The notes under the pieces were generated by a model. That model ran no database searches, was not told where the DNA came from, and saw only the letters and a list, made by a program, of their open reading frames with translations. Source: Cricetomys ansorgei (lineage: Eukaryota > Chordata > Mammalia > Rodentia > Nesomyidae). Taken from it: DNA of 64,000 nt. Shown one piece after another: positions 44,720-57,690 of this stretch (positions are counted from its first letter, which is position 1; every line of letters begins with the position of its first letter). Both the position numbers and the translations under genes were made by a program. The stretch is from assembly GCA_026225945.1 (NCBI GenBank), contig JAMJFZ010004031.1, positions 5,822,001-5,886,000 on the forward strand, in the 5' to 3' direction.

Positions 44720-44940
44720 TGGAGCTGGAGAAATGGTTCAGAGGTTAAGAGCACTGGGTGCTCTTCTAGAGGACCTGGGTTCTATTCCCAGCACCCACAT
44801 GATGGCTCACAACCAGCTGTAAGTCCAGTCCAGGAATGACCTCTTCCGGCTTCCAGCACACATGTGGTACATAGACTTTCATGCAGGCAAAAAACACATA
44901 CACACAAAAATAAATTAATTAATTAAATAAATAAAGTGTT
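44720..44940 (+). mobile_element. B2/B3 SINE, full length
   Basis: tggagctggagaaatggttc, then gctcttctagaggacctggg, attcccagcacccacatga, gcaggcaaaaaacacat and a tail of AATTAATT and AAATA units. Confidence 0.95.
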
Positions 44941-46524
44941 TTTTTTTAAAACAAGACCATTGGGTATCTCTATTTATATAAAACTCAAAGACAGGCTAAA
45001 TTAGTGTGTTGTTACAGTGCTACAGAATAGCAGTTACTAGGGTAGGCAGGCAGGTTAGGAGAGGCATTGAGAGAACCCTCCACTGTACCAGAAATGCTCT
45101 CCATCTTCATCCGGAGGTGGCTGTATTTATTGATATCTATTTTAAAAATAATGTATATATTATTGCACCGAAATTATCCGATTTGGTAAAAGGAACAAAA
45201 AACCCACCGTATTTAATATCTATTTGTGTTCTTCACCTTTATTCATGTATCTGTTTTAATGCCAACCACTGAGCCACACATCATACGCACACCGCACATG
45301 GCTCTCATCCCTAAGGAGGCTGGATGTTAATGGAGGCAAAAGCTTCACTGCTGGCAGCATGCATTTGGCCTTGATAAATCACATACCGTTTTCAGACACT
45401 GCATCTGTTCTTGTCTCCAATTATTTGACATTGCAGATGTTGATTAAATTAATAATTGGACTCAAAATGTAACTTCTTCGGCTGTTTCCAGTCCCCCCTA
45501 CGTCACCTGATGCTCCATGGGTGTCTCACTATATACAGCAAGCGGTCACGAACACAGTACTCTCCTTGGCCTGTGGGTATTCTTTTCTCCAGGTTTGTAC
45601 TTTTCTATCCTGTCTGGCATCTGCGACTTTGCAAATCACTTATGAAGGTGCACATGGCTTAGACCTGCTAATACTATTTTGACCAGAACAACATAGGGTG
45701 GGGCTTGTTATTCAAAGCTCTCTCACATGAACTATCACATGCTACTGTGGCTCTCACGAATATGGAAGAGGGAATGCAGGAAAAGTAAAGAAATCAAAGG
45801 TAGACTGATGTCTCCTCTTGTGTCTTTTGGGGGAAAAGTTAAAGACTGCAATCCAGAGCAAAACCAAAAACAGCCATGCCTGTGTGGCCACCCCAACCTC
45901 CAGTGCAAGCCCATGGGCCCCATGTGTACCAACATGCCCAGAAAATATCCTTGAGAATAACAAAAAACCATGTCATGCTTATTCATCCCTCGATATAAAA
46001 AATGTGCTTTTTTAAAGCATAGCGTAAGGGTTGCTAATGAAAATATCTAAAAATTGTAAAAAAACAAACAAAAAACAAAAACAAAAAAAGTCTGGCTTGG
46101 CCTCACGATGAAATGTATTTAACAACATCTTCAATTGCGCTCAGAAAGGGGGCAAGTTGGACTTCTCTCTTCTTATTCCAGTTATGGCAGGTCCTGTGAT
46201 TGATTCTTGGAACCACCTAAAGTCACAAGATCACAAGGTCTGCCGTCTCCTTAAGTCTTGCCCATGGATCACAGTTTCATGTCTATGCTCCTTCTGACTT
46301 GCAGCACGTATGTGAGTAGGCACTACCTACTCCCTCGCAGAGCACGCCCACCCCCTCACCAACCTAACAAGTCCCTCAGCCACCACAGAGCACGCTGGCA
46401 ACAGACTTGGTTTCTATTTGGCTTTTCCACTGGTGTCCAAAGGGAAGACCTACAGAGCCGCAGGCTGCCCTTCCTGTCCATTTCTGGACGTCCTCACAAA
46501 GCCCTGTTCTGGTGACACTCATCA
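44941..46524. other. 1.6-kb stretch without recognised repeats
   Basis: An A-rich, C-interrupted run at 46060-46088 may be the tail of a decayed SINE. Nothing else recognised. Confidence 0.45.
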
Positions 46525-46905
46525 GAGTCATATTCCATGTTGGTTGGTGAGCCTGTCTGCGTGACAAACTCCTCCATAGTCTCGGGCATTTGAATTCTCG
46601 GTCCTCAGTTGGCGGCACTGTTTGGGTAGGCTTCGAGAGTGTGGTCACGCGAGAGGAAGTGTGTCACTGGGGGAAGGCTTTGCGAGATTAAAGACTCCTA
46701 CCACTTCTAGTTGATGCTCTTTCTGTTTGAGATTCAACTGAGTTCTCAGCTTGCTGCTCCGGCTGCCACACTTGTGGCCACGCCTCCTCCACTCCACCTT
46801 CATAGACTCCTATCCTGCTGGAACCATAAGCCCAATACATTCTTTCTTCCTTAAGTTGCCCTGACCGTGGTGTTTCATCACAGTAACAGAAAAGTAACTA
46901 ACACA
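46525..46905 (+). mobile_element. rodent MaLR/ERVL-like LTR repeat
   Basis: ttggcggcactgtttgggta, then gtgtgtcactgggggaagg, cccaatacattctttcttcc, and atcacagtaacagaaaagta near the end. It is related to the 4.8-kb copy. The left boundary is uncertain. Confidence 0.7.
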
Positions 46906-47126
46906 GTCAGTAAAGACTTCTGTGGTTTGTATTATCCCATGAAAATCAGGAACATATACACAGGACCATGACAGTTCACTAAGTCTCAGTATGGCCCTCA
47001 CGATGGATGATCTGCCTTTGCTTCTCTCTTTGCCTGATCCCATACCACATTACCTAATTTAGATTCCTAAGCATGGTCTATTTTACTTGACTGAAAAATT
47101 CTTCTTTCTCTTTATGTTTTATTTGG

Positions 47127-47127
<1 letters not shown>

Positions 47128-47165
<38 letters not shown>
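47128..47165. repeat. (ATT)n microsatellite
   Basis: About 12 ATT units, probably grown from the tail of the adjoining antisense B1. Confidence 0.96.
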
Positions 47166-47167
47166 TA

Positions 47168-47230
47168 CATTTTTTTACACAGGTTTTCTCTGTGTAGCCC
47201 TGGCAGTCTTGGAAACTCACTCTGGTTTTT
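47168..47230 (-). mobile_element. B1 SINE 3' fragment, antisense
   Basis: acacaggttttctctgtgta, then gccctggcagtcttggaaac, is the right end of an antisense B1. The left half is missing. Confidence 0.85.
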
Positions 47231-50200
47231 TTTGGGTTTTTTGGGTTTGTTTGTTTGGTTGGCTGGTTTTTCCCCAATCTGGTTGGTTATACTTTGGTCC
47301 TGTTTCCCAGTGCACTGTTGGAATAGGCCCACTTGCTAAATGCAACCTTATTACTCTGTCTGACCCGAAAGTGTTTCCAACCTTATTAAGAAACTCATGG
47401 GGCATGCGAATGGCTACGCTGTCCTTGGAGGGATGTGGTCAGGATTCCTGAATCAGCACTAGAAGATGCTAAAGGAGACAGTGCTGCATAAACTAGAATG
47501 ATGACTGGTTTCAACAATTACTTGAGAAAATAATGCAGTAAGACAACAGCAGGGGATTTACCTTCTGTGCAGACGGGCGTTGCTTCTCCTGGGTTAGGTG
47601 GCTGCAGAACCTTACTTAACAAAGAAGCTGGAACTCACCAAGAAAGTGAGGACAGAGTCTGAGATTACAGTCCAGCTGTCAGTCATAATGAACGAGGGCT
47701 GTCCCAAACAGCTCCCTGGGTCTCATGTGAGCTAGGTATGTCCAGCCTTCTGATCCTGCAACACAATGCTGTACCCACACTGTTCATGCTCCAGAACAAT
47801 GCAGTCAAGTTATGAAAAGCTGAAAAAAAGTCTGTTTTAAGATTACAATTTTGTGTAGGGTTGTATTAATATCTACCCTTGACTCTGCCATTTCAAACGA
47901 TGTCATGACGTTTGGTCTCTATCTATAAAGCCAAGGATGCCAGGCTAGAGAGCTGTGAAATCCTCCAACTCTGACCGTCTAGCCTGCATGCTCTCCCATC
48001 TCAGATCATAGTAACACATTGTTTTAGGAGGACTCTATCGTTAGACTAACTCCCATCTCAGAACAAGTAAGGTGCAAAAATCTAATCTTTTCAGCCATTT
48101 TTATTACAGACTTGGAACTGTGACATAGTAGAGGTATTGACAAAGCTAATGAAGTTCAGGGTTTGGGTGCGGGGTACGATCTACTGGACACATGTCCTTC
48201 AGCTGTAAACTTTAAACTCTTACTTGATTCCTTGAGTGCCTCTCATATTTTTTAAACCGGAAAATTCCAAATAAGATTTCAGTTAAAGTGAAGGCCATCC
48301 GTGTATACAGATGTCCTCTAATACTGACATTAAACAAAGGTCTCAGGCACAATGAACACAGAGCTGTCTCTGCCCTGACAAGACCTATAAACAGGCACCC
48401 TTAGAAGCTCAGGCGCTCTCAGTTCTCCCTCTCATGGGTCTCCATGGGATCCCAGCATCCTAAAGAGAGGCTGCTTTCCATTAGAGTATTAAAAGAGATT
48501 CAGCTCTCGCCACAAAGCATTTCACTGATGTCTATTTCACAATATTAGCACTCCGTTTTCTTAAAAACTGATTTTTAGGTTAAATACACAGAATGACTTC
48601 TCAGGTATCATTTATTTTGATTCACAGAACAACTTCCCTTGGAGACACATTCTGAATAATAACGATGAAATGAAGCTTACTAACATTTTTATACAATCCT
48701 AAAGTGATGGTAATTTTCCACCCCTAATAGAAAACAATTTTCTTTTGAAATATGTATGATGGAGATTTTAATATTCAAAACGGTTGAACATATTTAACAT
48801 GTTTTTTTTTTTTTCTTGAAAGCCAACATCCCATAAGACTGGCATTTTGAAAGGAGAATGAGTAAGTTTACAACAAGCAATCACTCAGACTAATTCACCT
48901 CTGCATTTAACTTTGAATTTCACTACCAAGGCAGCACAATAATTTTGATCTGCGTCTCAAACTACCACGTCACACCGTGTAACGTTCACTTCAGTTATCA
49001 GTTACGTACAAAACACATGTGTTCCCACTGTTTAATTAAAAGAAATTAAGCCAAAATGTCTTACACATTCCTTTTCCTTAAAGAATACTAATGAAAACCA
49101 GGAGAAATCGGACCAAGATGACGGCACAGAGCTTGCCTGACTCTAAAGGAGAGCCATCGCGAGCAGAAGGAGGCTTGTAGTCAATCAATTAATTGTGTCT
49201 TATATTCCATGTCTGAGGATCTCATTTCTGGAGGGAAAATACTTTCTCTAAAGACTGGTCAAAGCCAGAAAGCAACTAGGAAACAGTCAAAGTTAAAATT
49301 TGCTCAATAAAAAAAAAATCCCCATATGAACCTCTGCAATCTGTTTTCTAATCTCTTCAGTTCACAGGAAATACTTTGCATCAAGGCCTGCCTGCAGCCT
49401 TTATGCACTTCAGAAGCCAGAGACTAATCCCTGAGATTCACCTTCCTGAATTCCTCTCAATCCATACATGTTCAAATGTAACTTTTGTAAAAGGGCAAAG
49501 GTATAAGCGGAAAAACAGAATATACAAAATCCCAAGACCCCTTAGCAGTTATGTCTTCTATAATTTTATAATTATAATTATGTCCTCGTTACCTCATGGT
49601 CCTTGACTGGTTGCCCTGTTCACTTTAAACTAATTGTTGTTTGCTTAGTTCTCATGAATCTCTTCTTTAATTGTTCTACTGAATTAAAACATTCTTGAAG
49701 AATAATGTCATAAGTCATTCTTGGGAAGATATGGTGATGTTTTACAAACACTATATGACTATGTGTTTAAGATCCAGAAATATGACTAGCTAACTTCAGA
49801 GGAGGAAAAACAGTTCATTTCTAAAAGTCTCTTGCTTTTCTGATTACACAGCACGTCCCCAGGTAACTTAGACTGTGATGCAGAACAGTTACTGCTTATA
49901 GAAACATTCTAACCAAAATCAGCCGAAGAAAATGGAAAGTTCACCATTTTGAAACTCCTACCCAACAAAGGATGTCAGGGCAGAGATCATCACTTGCTGG
50001 TAGGAAGCAACTGATGTTGCCAGAACCTCACAATCTCAGTAATTTCATAAGGGGAAACAAATCAGCCAGTATTGACTTAATACTTAATGCAAGCAGAAAA
50101 GGAAATAAAGTAAGAGTGAATTTTACCCTTTGGGCTCTCTTGTACGCACAGTTAAAGAAACTCATCAATATTAATGGGAAAGAAAACTATTCTCTGCCAA

Positions 50201-51224
50201 AGGAGCCAGTGGCATCTATAAACAAGTTCATCCCTGGGTTCACTGCTCTGCCTGTGAGTATTTACAGTATAAGCTCTTGGATATTTCTTCCCTGAAAGCT
50301 CAACATAAGGTTAATTCTGTCTTCTCCAACTAAAGTAGAGATAACTGACTTAAAGAATTCAAACAAAATTCCTCACAGAAGAAAAACACATCAGACCTAA
50401 TTCTACTGTTGAGTCCTCACCGGTTTCTTTTACATTAAACAAAATTAAATTAAACACAAGCTCAGGATACAGTAATTTGAACACTGTTTTGATCATTTCT
50501 CTTCTACCTAATTAGCAAACTGAGCCATTAGGTAATACCATTGAGGGGGAGACAAGTAAATGGCTTTTTGAATCTTATAATTTTCAGTTGCTTGACCTTA
50601 AAATATCCATACCCTCAACCAAAGGAATTTGAGCAAAACAACTCTGAAACACACAGGATAGGGGAAATCAAAGGACACTGGTGCCAGGACTCGCCTACCC
50701 ACAGGCAAATCATTTCATGGTATGGTATTTCCTCCATGAACCTTCGAGATGGAATCAACAGGCACTGCAAAGGCTTACGCTTTCCCAAGGAAAATGGCCA
50801 GTCCCTCCGAGTGAGCCCAGGCAATGATGGGCTGAGCCTGCTTTCTCACCACCCAGGAAACCATTTTCTTAATCTATGAGATGAAGACAGATGGAGTGCT
50901 ACGTCCAACAAGCAGCACTGAACCTGGGTCAAAAGTCTGAAGCTTTAGAGATGCGGCACCAAACAAAAGAAGCTGGGAACAAAACAGTCTACACGCCATT
51001 CATGTGAACGTCATGAGCAAGTAGTCTGTCTCAGCTGGAAAAATCAAGACAGCACTTGCACAGGCAGAGATGAGCTAGAAGGACTGTGAGGGACTCTGGG
51101 GACAACAGAACTCACCCGACAGTGCAAGCTTCATGTGGATGCCCATGTGTAAACGTGCCAGCCAAGATCAGTGTGCTTATTATAAAAACACTTTATTTAT
51201 TTGTTTGTTTATTTTTTTATTTTT
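47231..51224. other. 4.0-kb stretch without any recognised repeat
   Basis: The longest repeat-free interval in the window and generally AT-rich. No frame exceeds 112 codons (50541-50879) and none is recognised. A T-run lies at 48812-48824. A MIR-like remnant may lie at 50845-50900. Confidence 0.5.
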
Positions 51225-51372
51225 GGTTTTTCGAGACAGGGTTTCTCTGTTGTAACTCTGGCTATCCTGGAACCCACTCTGTAGATCATGCTTGGTCTCG
51301 AACTCTCAGAGATCCACATGCCTCTGCCTTCTGAGTGCTAGGCTTAAAGGCGTGCGCCACCACTGCCCAGCA
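51225..51372 (-). mobile_element. B1 SINE, antisense
   Basis: gagacagggtttctctgttg, then taactctggctatcctgg, gctaggcttaaaggcgtgcg and ccaccactgcccag. The T-rich TTTA and TTTG stretch before it is the tail. Confidence 0.94.
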
Positions 51373-51578
51373 TAAAACTACTTCTTTAAAACCCATTTTA
51401 AAAATTGCCATCATCAGGTGGAACGAGTGTTGGTAAACACGCAGAGGATCCTAGGATTGCAGAGAGCTGATAAGCACCGAAGCTAATGACAGGTCGCCCG
51501 CTTGGCGGCTTGACGATATCATTCTGTTTTTATATTTGAAATTTTCTATCCTCAAAGGACTTCTTAAAACTTTAGAGA

Positions 51579-51665
51579 GTGTTGGGATGCAGCTCAGTGG
51601 CAGAGTACTTGCCTAGCATGTGCAAATCCTGAGCTTGGTCCCCGGTACCGCCAACAAACAAAGAG
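51579..51665 (+). mobile_element. ID SINE
   Basis: gtgttgggatgcagctcagt head, gcagagtacttgcctagcat body and the gcttggtccccggtac B-box region, with a short A-rich tail. Confidence 0.9.
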
Positions 51666-52256
51666 CCCCAGGCTTAGTCCTCCTCTCTACCCCTTAGTAA
51701 CGATTGGTTTCCGAGGCAAAATGCAGCTTTCTGAACTCATTTACTTACAAGACAGGTAATGAATCCTGGCATATCTCACTCTAAACAACCCTAGGCTCTT
51801 ACTAAGTACCTAGTGAGTCAATGATATAAAAGTAAGCGATAAACTAGAAAGCGATATATAAATACAGCAAATTCATACCAGTAAGGATTTGTACTGGACC
51901 ATAGTCTATGTCTGAGGATATCGCTGATTTTTTTTTTCAGACATACACAGTGTTCGTCTGTCGACTTCTCAGTTATTCCTGCCTGAAAACACAGTGACAG
52001 AACCCACATATCAGAAGTGCGGATGACATCGGTGGTATTTATATTCCTTTATGAAGTATACTGTGTGATTCATCTTCCAGTCTGGGGAAGCATATTCCTT
52101 GTACCATAACTTCCTAATAATGCAAAAAGATGTATGCTTTCAACAGAGTTCATAATCTTTGCACATACAACAAACTGACGGGCAGGAAAAGAGCACATTC
52201 CAGAAGAAAGCTGGCTTAAGATTTTAAACCAACTGGATAAGCTGCAGCTCATAATT
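51666..52256. other. no recognised feature
   Basis: About 590 bp with nothing recognised. Confidence 0.45.
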
Positions 52257-52272
52257 AAGAATCAGCTTTCAT

Positions 52273-52426
52273 GCCAGGCAGTGGTGGCACACAGTTAATT
52301 CTAGCACTTGGGAGGCAGAGGCAGGTGGATCTCTGTGAGTTTGAAGCCAGCCTGGCCTACACAGTGAGTTCCAGGGCAGCAAGAGTTACAACAGAGAAAC
52401 CCTGTCTCAGAAAAAAACAAACAAAA
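52273..52426 (+). mobile_element. B1 SINE, full length, perfect 16-bp target duplication
   Basis: gccaggcagtggtggcacac head, acttgggaggcagaggcagg, agcctggcctacacagtgag, gaaaccctgtctcag and an A-rich tail. The 16-mer aagaatcagctttcat occurs exactly at 52257-52272 and 52427-52442, framing the element. This is the least-decayed insertion in the window. Confidence 0.98.
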
Positions 52427-52442
52427 AAGAATCAGCTTTCAT

Positions 52443-52816
52443 AAATCTCACAAAAGCTTGAATAGCCAAAATAACGTTTATGGTCTATATTTAAAAGTCA
52501 CATTAGGGATAAGAGACATTAAATTCTTAACAGGACTCAATTCTGCATGGCAATGAGAGAGCTAGACATTTGGCCTCAGTATCAAGGCACACACAAATTC
52601 CATTCAAGGAAACCCAGCTAACAGTAAACACGTGGCCCATCCTCTATTTCACTTTAAAGAACTTGTTAGGCTGTTCTTAACCAGGGGCAAACACTACAAA
52701 ATGCATTAGGGCAGCAGCACGGCTAACTGGTAATCTATGGTTGGCCTCAGCTTTAAACTGAATAATCATTCAAGGACAATATTTCAAACATGCACCTTCT
52801 GGTTCAAAATTATATT

Positions 52817-52818
<2 letters not shown>
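52443..52818. other. no recognised feature
   Basis: About 370 bp with nothing recognised. Confidence 0.45.

Positions 52819-52865
<47 letters not shown>
52819..52865. repeat. (CA)n microsatellite
   Basis: About 23 uninterrupted CA units. Confidence 0.97.
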
Positions 52866-52868
<3 letters not shown>

Positions 52869-54254
52869 TCAATTCTTTTGCATTGTCTTCTTCAAAATGT
52901 AGCTGCATCAAGTCCCTGTTTGGAGCGCTCAGCTCTCTGGACCCGGTCTGGGGGAGCGTGGTCTTTGTACCTCGACTCTGTCCTGGACTTTCAGCTCTGT
53001 TATGAAATGACCCTGTGAACTGCTCCTTCTCATGCTGCCCCAGGTGCCCCATCTGTACTTCCCCATATGACTTCCCTAAAATGCCCAGGCTCAGCCTACT
53101 AACTGCTGGGTTTCAGGATTTGCCCACGGAAGACCGACCATCTGAGCTGCTATTTGTTACTGGGACTTCTTGCTCCATTGTTGGGACAGAAGAGATTACA
53201 CAGCACCACAGCAAGAGGCCTGTGCAATTTAAGAGATAGCAAGGCCTCCAGCCAAAGTCCCCACTCCAGGTATCACCCTATTAATAGTCTTTGACTTCCA
53301 GTTCCACAAAACCATAAAGGTACATTCTAACTCCTGTTTCCCCTACAGTCTCACGTGCCCCAGCCATGGAAGGGCTCTTCCCTTTAAGAGGCTGAGTGCT
53401 ATTTTCTCAAAACATCACCTCTTTACTCTGTTCCTTGAATTCGTTACAGGGCTCTGCAACCACTGTGCCCTCAAAGAGGAAACTGTTCCTGTCAGCTCCT
53501 GACAGGCAGCTCATACTACTGTCCACGTCATCTCCCAAGTCAGGAGCTAGTCGACAGAAGCGAAGCTTCTGAACTACTTCTCCAGACCCTCATCTGTCCC
53601 CTCCTGTAGCACAAACATCACAAATATGGAAGGGCACACCTTGAATGGAATGAACGCCAAGACTTGAATGGGTTCCAAGGACTCTGGACCAAATTCTTTC
53701 TTCCAAGGTCATTTCAAAAGCACTCTAAAGCACCACCATCCAGAAACAGTGACAGCTAACACGGAGGAGATGAGAGAACATACTCTTGGGTGGAAACACT
53801 GTAAGGTTTTGGAATAGCCGTGTCTGTTACTCTCCTCCCGCAACTGCTCCTCCTCACAGAGTTTGTCCCCAGCATTCCTTTAAAACTACAACCTAATGGC
53901 ATATTGTGTTATGAAGGAAGTCAAGATAAGGGCCCAAGGGACTGGTAAGAACGGAAGATAGCCTCTGAAGTAGTCAACTGTACTAAGTCACGGCAAGTCC
54001 CTTAGGGAGAGAAATGGTGTTGGTGGCAAAGACCATCTCCTTGAGAAATTTTGCTCCTGAGAAATGAATGATTGAACATGATAAAAACAACCCCAAATCT
54101 TTCCATAGTCACTTGGAAGCACAGTGTGAAAACACTAGTACCACTCTGGTGTTTTTAATAAGCTACCTCCGGGGGTATTAGCATGTGTTCTAGCCACTAC
54201 TAACTAGTTTTCCTCAATTTTTGTCTTGTGTGCCTCTAATAAGATTAACAAGGA
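52866..54254. other. 1.4-kb stretch without recognised repeats
   Basis: More GC-rich than average around 52900-53600, but no exon, CpG island or repeat recognised. Confidence 0.45.
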
Positions 54255-54360
54255 AAGTTGGGCATGGTGGCATATGCCTGTACTCCCAGCATTCAGGAAC
54301 CTCAGGCAGGCAGATCTTGAGTTCAAGGCCAACCACATGGGAAGACCCTGTTCCTCCCCC
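54255..54360 (+). mobile_element. B1 SINE, partial
   Basis: gttgggcatggtggcatatg, then ctgtactcccagcattcag, ttgagttcaaggccaacca and gaagaccctgttcctc. Confidence 0.87.
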
Positions 54361-54597
54361 AAAAGGAGGGTATTATAAAGCAAAACCAAAACCAAACTAA
54401 GTGATATATACAAGAGAAAGGCTTTAAATATAAAGAAACTGTATGGTAGGCAGTTTTAAAAAGCTAGTACCAGTCAAGATGGACTTTAATACGTAAAATA
54501 TTAACAGATAACTTCGTAAAGATGAAATATAGCAATCCTATGTGTTTATGAAGCCAATAATAGAGCTTCAAAATACATGTAACATTCTGGGGTAGGA

Positions 54598-54680
54598 GTC
54601 AGGGGCTCTGGAAATCAAACCCATGGCTTCATAAATGCTAGCCAAGCATTCTACCTCTGACCTACAGCCTCAGTCTGGAA
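54598..54680 (-). mobile_element. ID-like SINE, antisense
   Basis: ctggaaatcaaacccatggc, then tgctagccaagcattctacc and tgacctacagcctcagtc are the reverse complement of the ID B-box, body and A-box. Confidence 0.78.
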
Positions 54681-54884
54681 TGTTATTGGCAGAAGTAGAA
54701 GAAAGATGAAAGCACAATCTGATTTTTTGTAGTCGTCAGCAACTGATGAAACAAGCAGACAAGAAGGATATGGAGAATATTGATATCAAGTGTGTAACGG
54801 ACCTTTAGACAGTGCGTCTAACTACAAAGTTTGCAATCATTCAAACAGTGATCTGCTTTTGGTAGTCAAAAATGCAAAATTAAA

Positions 54885-54990
54885 CACTTGGGAGGCCGGC
54901 AGATCTCCTTAAGTTCAAGTCCAGCCTGGTCTGCATATCCTTTTAGGCCAGTCAGGACCCCACACATAGTGAGACCCTATCTCAAATAAA
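54885..54990 (+). mobile_element. B1 SINE, 5' truncated
   Basis: cacttgggaggccggcagat, then aagttcaagtccagcctgg and agtgagaccctatctcaaa. Confidence 0.85.
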
Positions 54991-56339
54991 ATTAACAAGT
55001 AAAAGATGAGCTACCTTGACATGCAAGTGAAGCTTGAAAAGAACACCACTGGTTCCTCTTATGTAGTCTTAGCATCCCGAGTGCGAACGCATGCGCATGA
55101 GAGCACAGAAATGGCCTCATTTTCTGCTTAGAGTCCAGCACCTGGCAAAATTCCTCAATGACAAAGTCCACAACACACAGGATGGCTTCTGTCACCATTG
55201 GGTGCAGTCTGATGAAGACCACACAGCAGCAGTAAGGAAATGGTCTCCATTTGGTGCCAGTACCTATAGGGAACTGTCACCACTGCGAGAATTTAGAATT
55301 CAAATCCACGTAAGTTCTTCAGTGACTCCCCCTCTGAAGACAGAAACAGTGTGTGATCAGAAAGAACAGGTTTGCCTTCACACGAAAACTACAACGCGCC
55401 TGAAAATATCCCCAGCCACAGGTACTGTGGAAGAGAGCAGATGGCCAGGATGCCAGGTTGTGGTTTTGGAGGGGCTCTTGGTGAATACATCTCCCCTAAA
55501 GGAACCTAGCAAAAGAACCCCAGAAAGTTCACTGGTGGAAAGTCCTTACAGACATGCCATACTTATAGATGATGACGTTTTATATCACAGAAAAGTAAAT
55601 ACACAATCCTTCAGTTGAAAAAAAAGCAGAAAAGAAAAGAAAATGTCATAGCAACTGTTGCCAAGTTTGACTTTACAATACTGACAGAGTAGAGGGCTTA
55701 CCAAATGGAAACTTCAGGAACTAGATCTGATTCAGTCCTTCTGCTCAATTAGGGAAGGCTCTCCAACTGGGGCAGGGTGGAGGTCTGGCTCTTCCTACTG
55801 TCATGTGACTCCTCTTCCTCCAGCCTGAGTCACCTGATCCCTGAACCCACCCCTCCTCCACTGGGCGAAATGTTTGCCATACCTTAAGGCCTTGACACAC
55901 CTCAGCCAGGACCAGCCAGACTTAGTATGTTCAGACCTCATTTCTTTTCTCTTCAAGTGTTTGATAAATAGCTACCATGAGCTCAGAGTTAAAGGCCAAC
56001 GCCATGGTGAACACAACAAGCATGGCCCCAAACTTTTGAAAGCACGGACAGGCCGCAGTGGCAGGAAAGGGAGCAGATATTAGATGATAAATAAACCCAC
56101 CAATGACTGTTAGACTGTAGCTTTGCCCTGCGGTGCGAAGGTGAAGATCGGTAGTTCCTGAGAATATGAAAGGAATGTGGGTTCGCACGCTAACATCCGA
56201 GGAAGCTAGAAAACTGGATTACTCTCTGAGCAGCTGTTCTGTAGTTCTTGCATCCTGCGACATCTCCTTTAGTGTTTCCTGCCTTGATCTGTGGAAATGG
56301 TATTTAAAATGAAAGCAGCGGGAAGAACAGGTAAAGACA
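54991..56339. other. 1.35-kb stretch; contains the longest reading frame of the window
   Basis: The 175-codon frame 55091-55618 on plus has no domain, signal peptide or family resemblance that I can see, and a length near the chance maximum. No transposon recognised. Confidence 0.45.
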
Positions 56340-56690
56340 GGAACTGGGAGGCATTTCAGACTGAAGAACAAGAGGTGGAGAAAGCCTAGGGAAGGGGAAG
56401 TATGGTGTACATAATCAAAGAAGTGAGAGGAAGACAGGGAGGAGCAGCCTCCCGAGGCTGGGTAGGGATTTCTGTTCTATTCCCAGTAGAGAAGGAAGAA
56501 ACTGGAGGGCTTTAAAGGGTTTGAAAACCAAGATCTGCATTTTCAAAGATGACTATGACAAGACATCCCGGGGGATGCAGCTGGACCGTTAGCAGAACTA
56601 AGGAGGAGACCTGTGGCATCATCGATAACGAACTTTCTGGAGGCAGGTTACCAAAGGATAAGGAGAAAAGGTATACTAAGGGTGATCCAG
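56340..56690 (+). mobile_element. old mammalian-wide medium repeat, partial
   Basis: actggagggctttaaagggt, then tgaaaaccaagatctgcatt and ttcaaagatgactatgaca, match the same old family as 6.6 and 58.4 kb. Confidence 0.4.
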
Positions 56691-56777
56691 TTTGTTTGTT
56701 TTTTTTTTTTTCAGTTCCAGAGAGATGTCGTGAAGATCAAATTCCTGTGTGTGTGGATGTATACCGAAGACAGTACT

Positions 56778-57016
56778 GTTAGCCCTGGAACTCAGGAAAC
56801 CTCGAAACCCGACATCTTAATGCGGGTATCAGAGCCCCATCCCCTTCTGTCAAAATCATTCTGTTACAGTGCTGATACAGTGTCTGTAACTTAGCGCATT
56901 GCTGAGGGCGGTGATGCATACGGAGAATGTCTGATTACCAAAAGGGCGAAATTATTTTTGCTATTCTCTGTGGTGCGGTAAGGCTCATACATTTTAAGCA
57001 ACCCTACATAAGTTCT
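56778..57016 (+). repeat. 240-bp direct repeat, copy 1
   Basis: It starts gttagccctggaactcagga and ends at cctacataagttct. It recurs at 57944-58173 in the same orientation with roughly 85 percent identity by eye, including small indels. Confidence 0.9.
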
Positions 57017-57320
57017 GATCATTACAGGTGGAGAGAACTCATTCCCTGTGAAAGTTCGCATTTGTTCAATCTGTGAACCAATGCACAGTGCGCGGGGGCT
57101 AGAGCGGTCATGTTTCGCACCATGATGTCCAAATGCACGCTGACTCACAGAAAGCACAATTCCCTCTCCAGGAAGTGTTCTGTGCCTTACACCAAGACAC
57201 GACAAAAACAGCTCACGTCACTGGGGACGGGCTCCGAGCCTGGGAAGAATCCTAACAAGAACAAAGCTTAGAGTGTAACAGCATTTTTAAATTAGAATAG
57301 AATTATGAGAAAGTGCCATG

Positions 57321-57690
57321 TGTATTAATTAGCTTTCCAATTCTGGGACAAAATGCTTGAGAGAACCAATTTATGCAGATGAAGACTTTATTGCGTCCCA
57401 CCGTTTCAAAGGTTTGAAAGGCCAGCATTACTTAATCCTATTTGGGTTTGTGCTGACGCATGCATCACACAGGGAGTGCCTAGTAGAAAAAGGTGCGTTC
57501 CTCTCATGGCAGCTAGAATGCACGGAGAGAGACAGGAAGAGGTTGAGGTTCCAGCACCCCTTCAAAGACATACTCCCCGTGACCTAACTGCTGTCCACCA
57601 GGGTTCATCTTCCAAAAGTTCCACCACTTCTCTCACATATTAAATTGAAGACAAAGTCATTCCCACAACATGCTTTCAGGTAGGGACCGA
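57321..57690 (-). mobile_element. rodent LTR-like repeat, antisense
   Basis: gtgtattaattagctttcca, then gggacaaaatgcttgagaga, tctcatggcagctagaatg and cttcaaagacatactccccg. It lies between the two copies of the 240-bp direct repeat. Confidence 0.65.

Noticed and set aside
46060..46088. Retrogene poly(A) tail
   Set aside because: The A-rich run is interrupted by C residues and has no cDNA-like sequence upstream. It more likely belongs to a decayed SINE.
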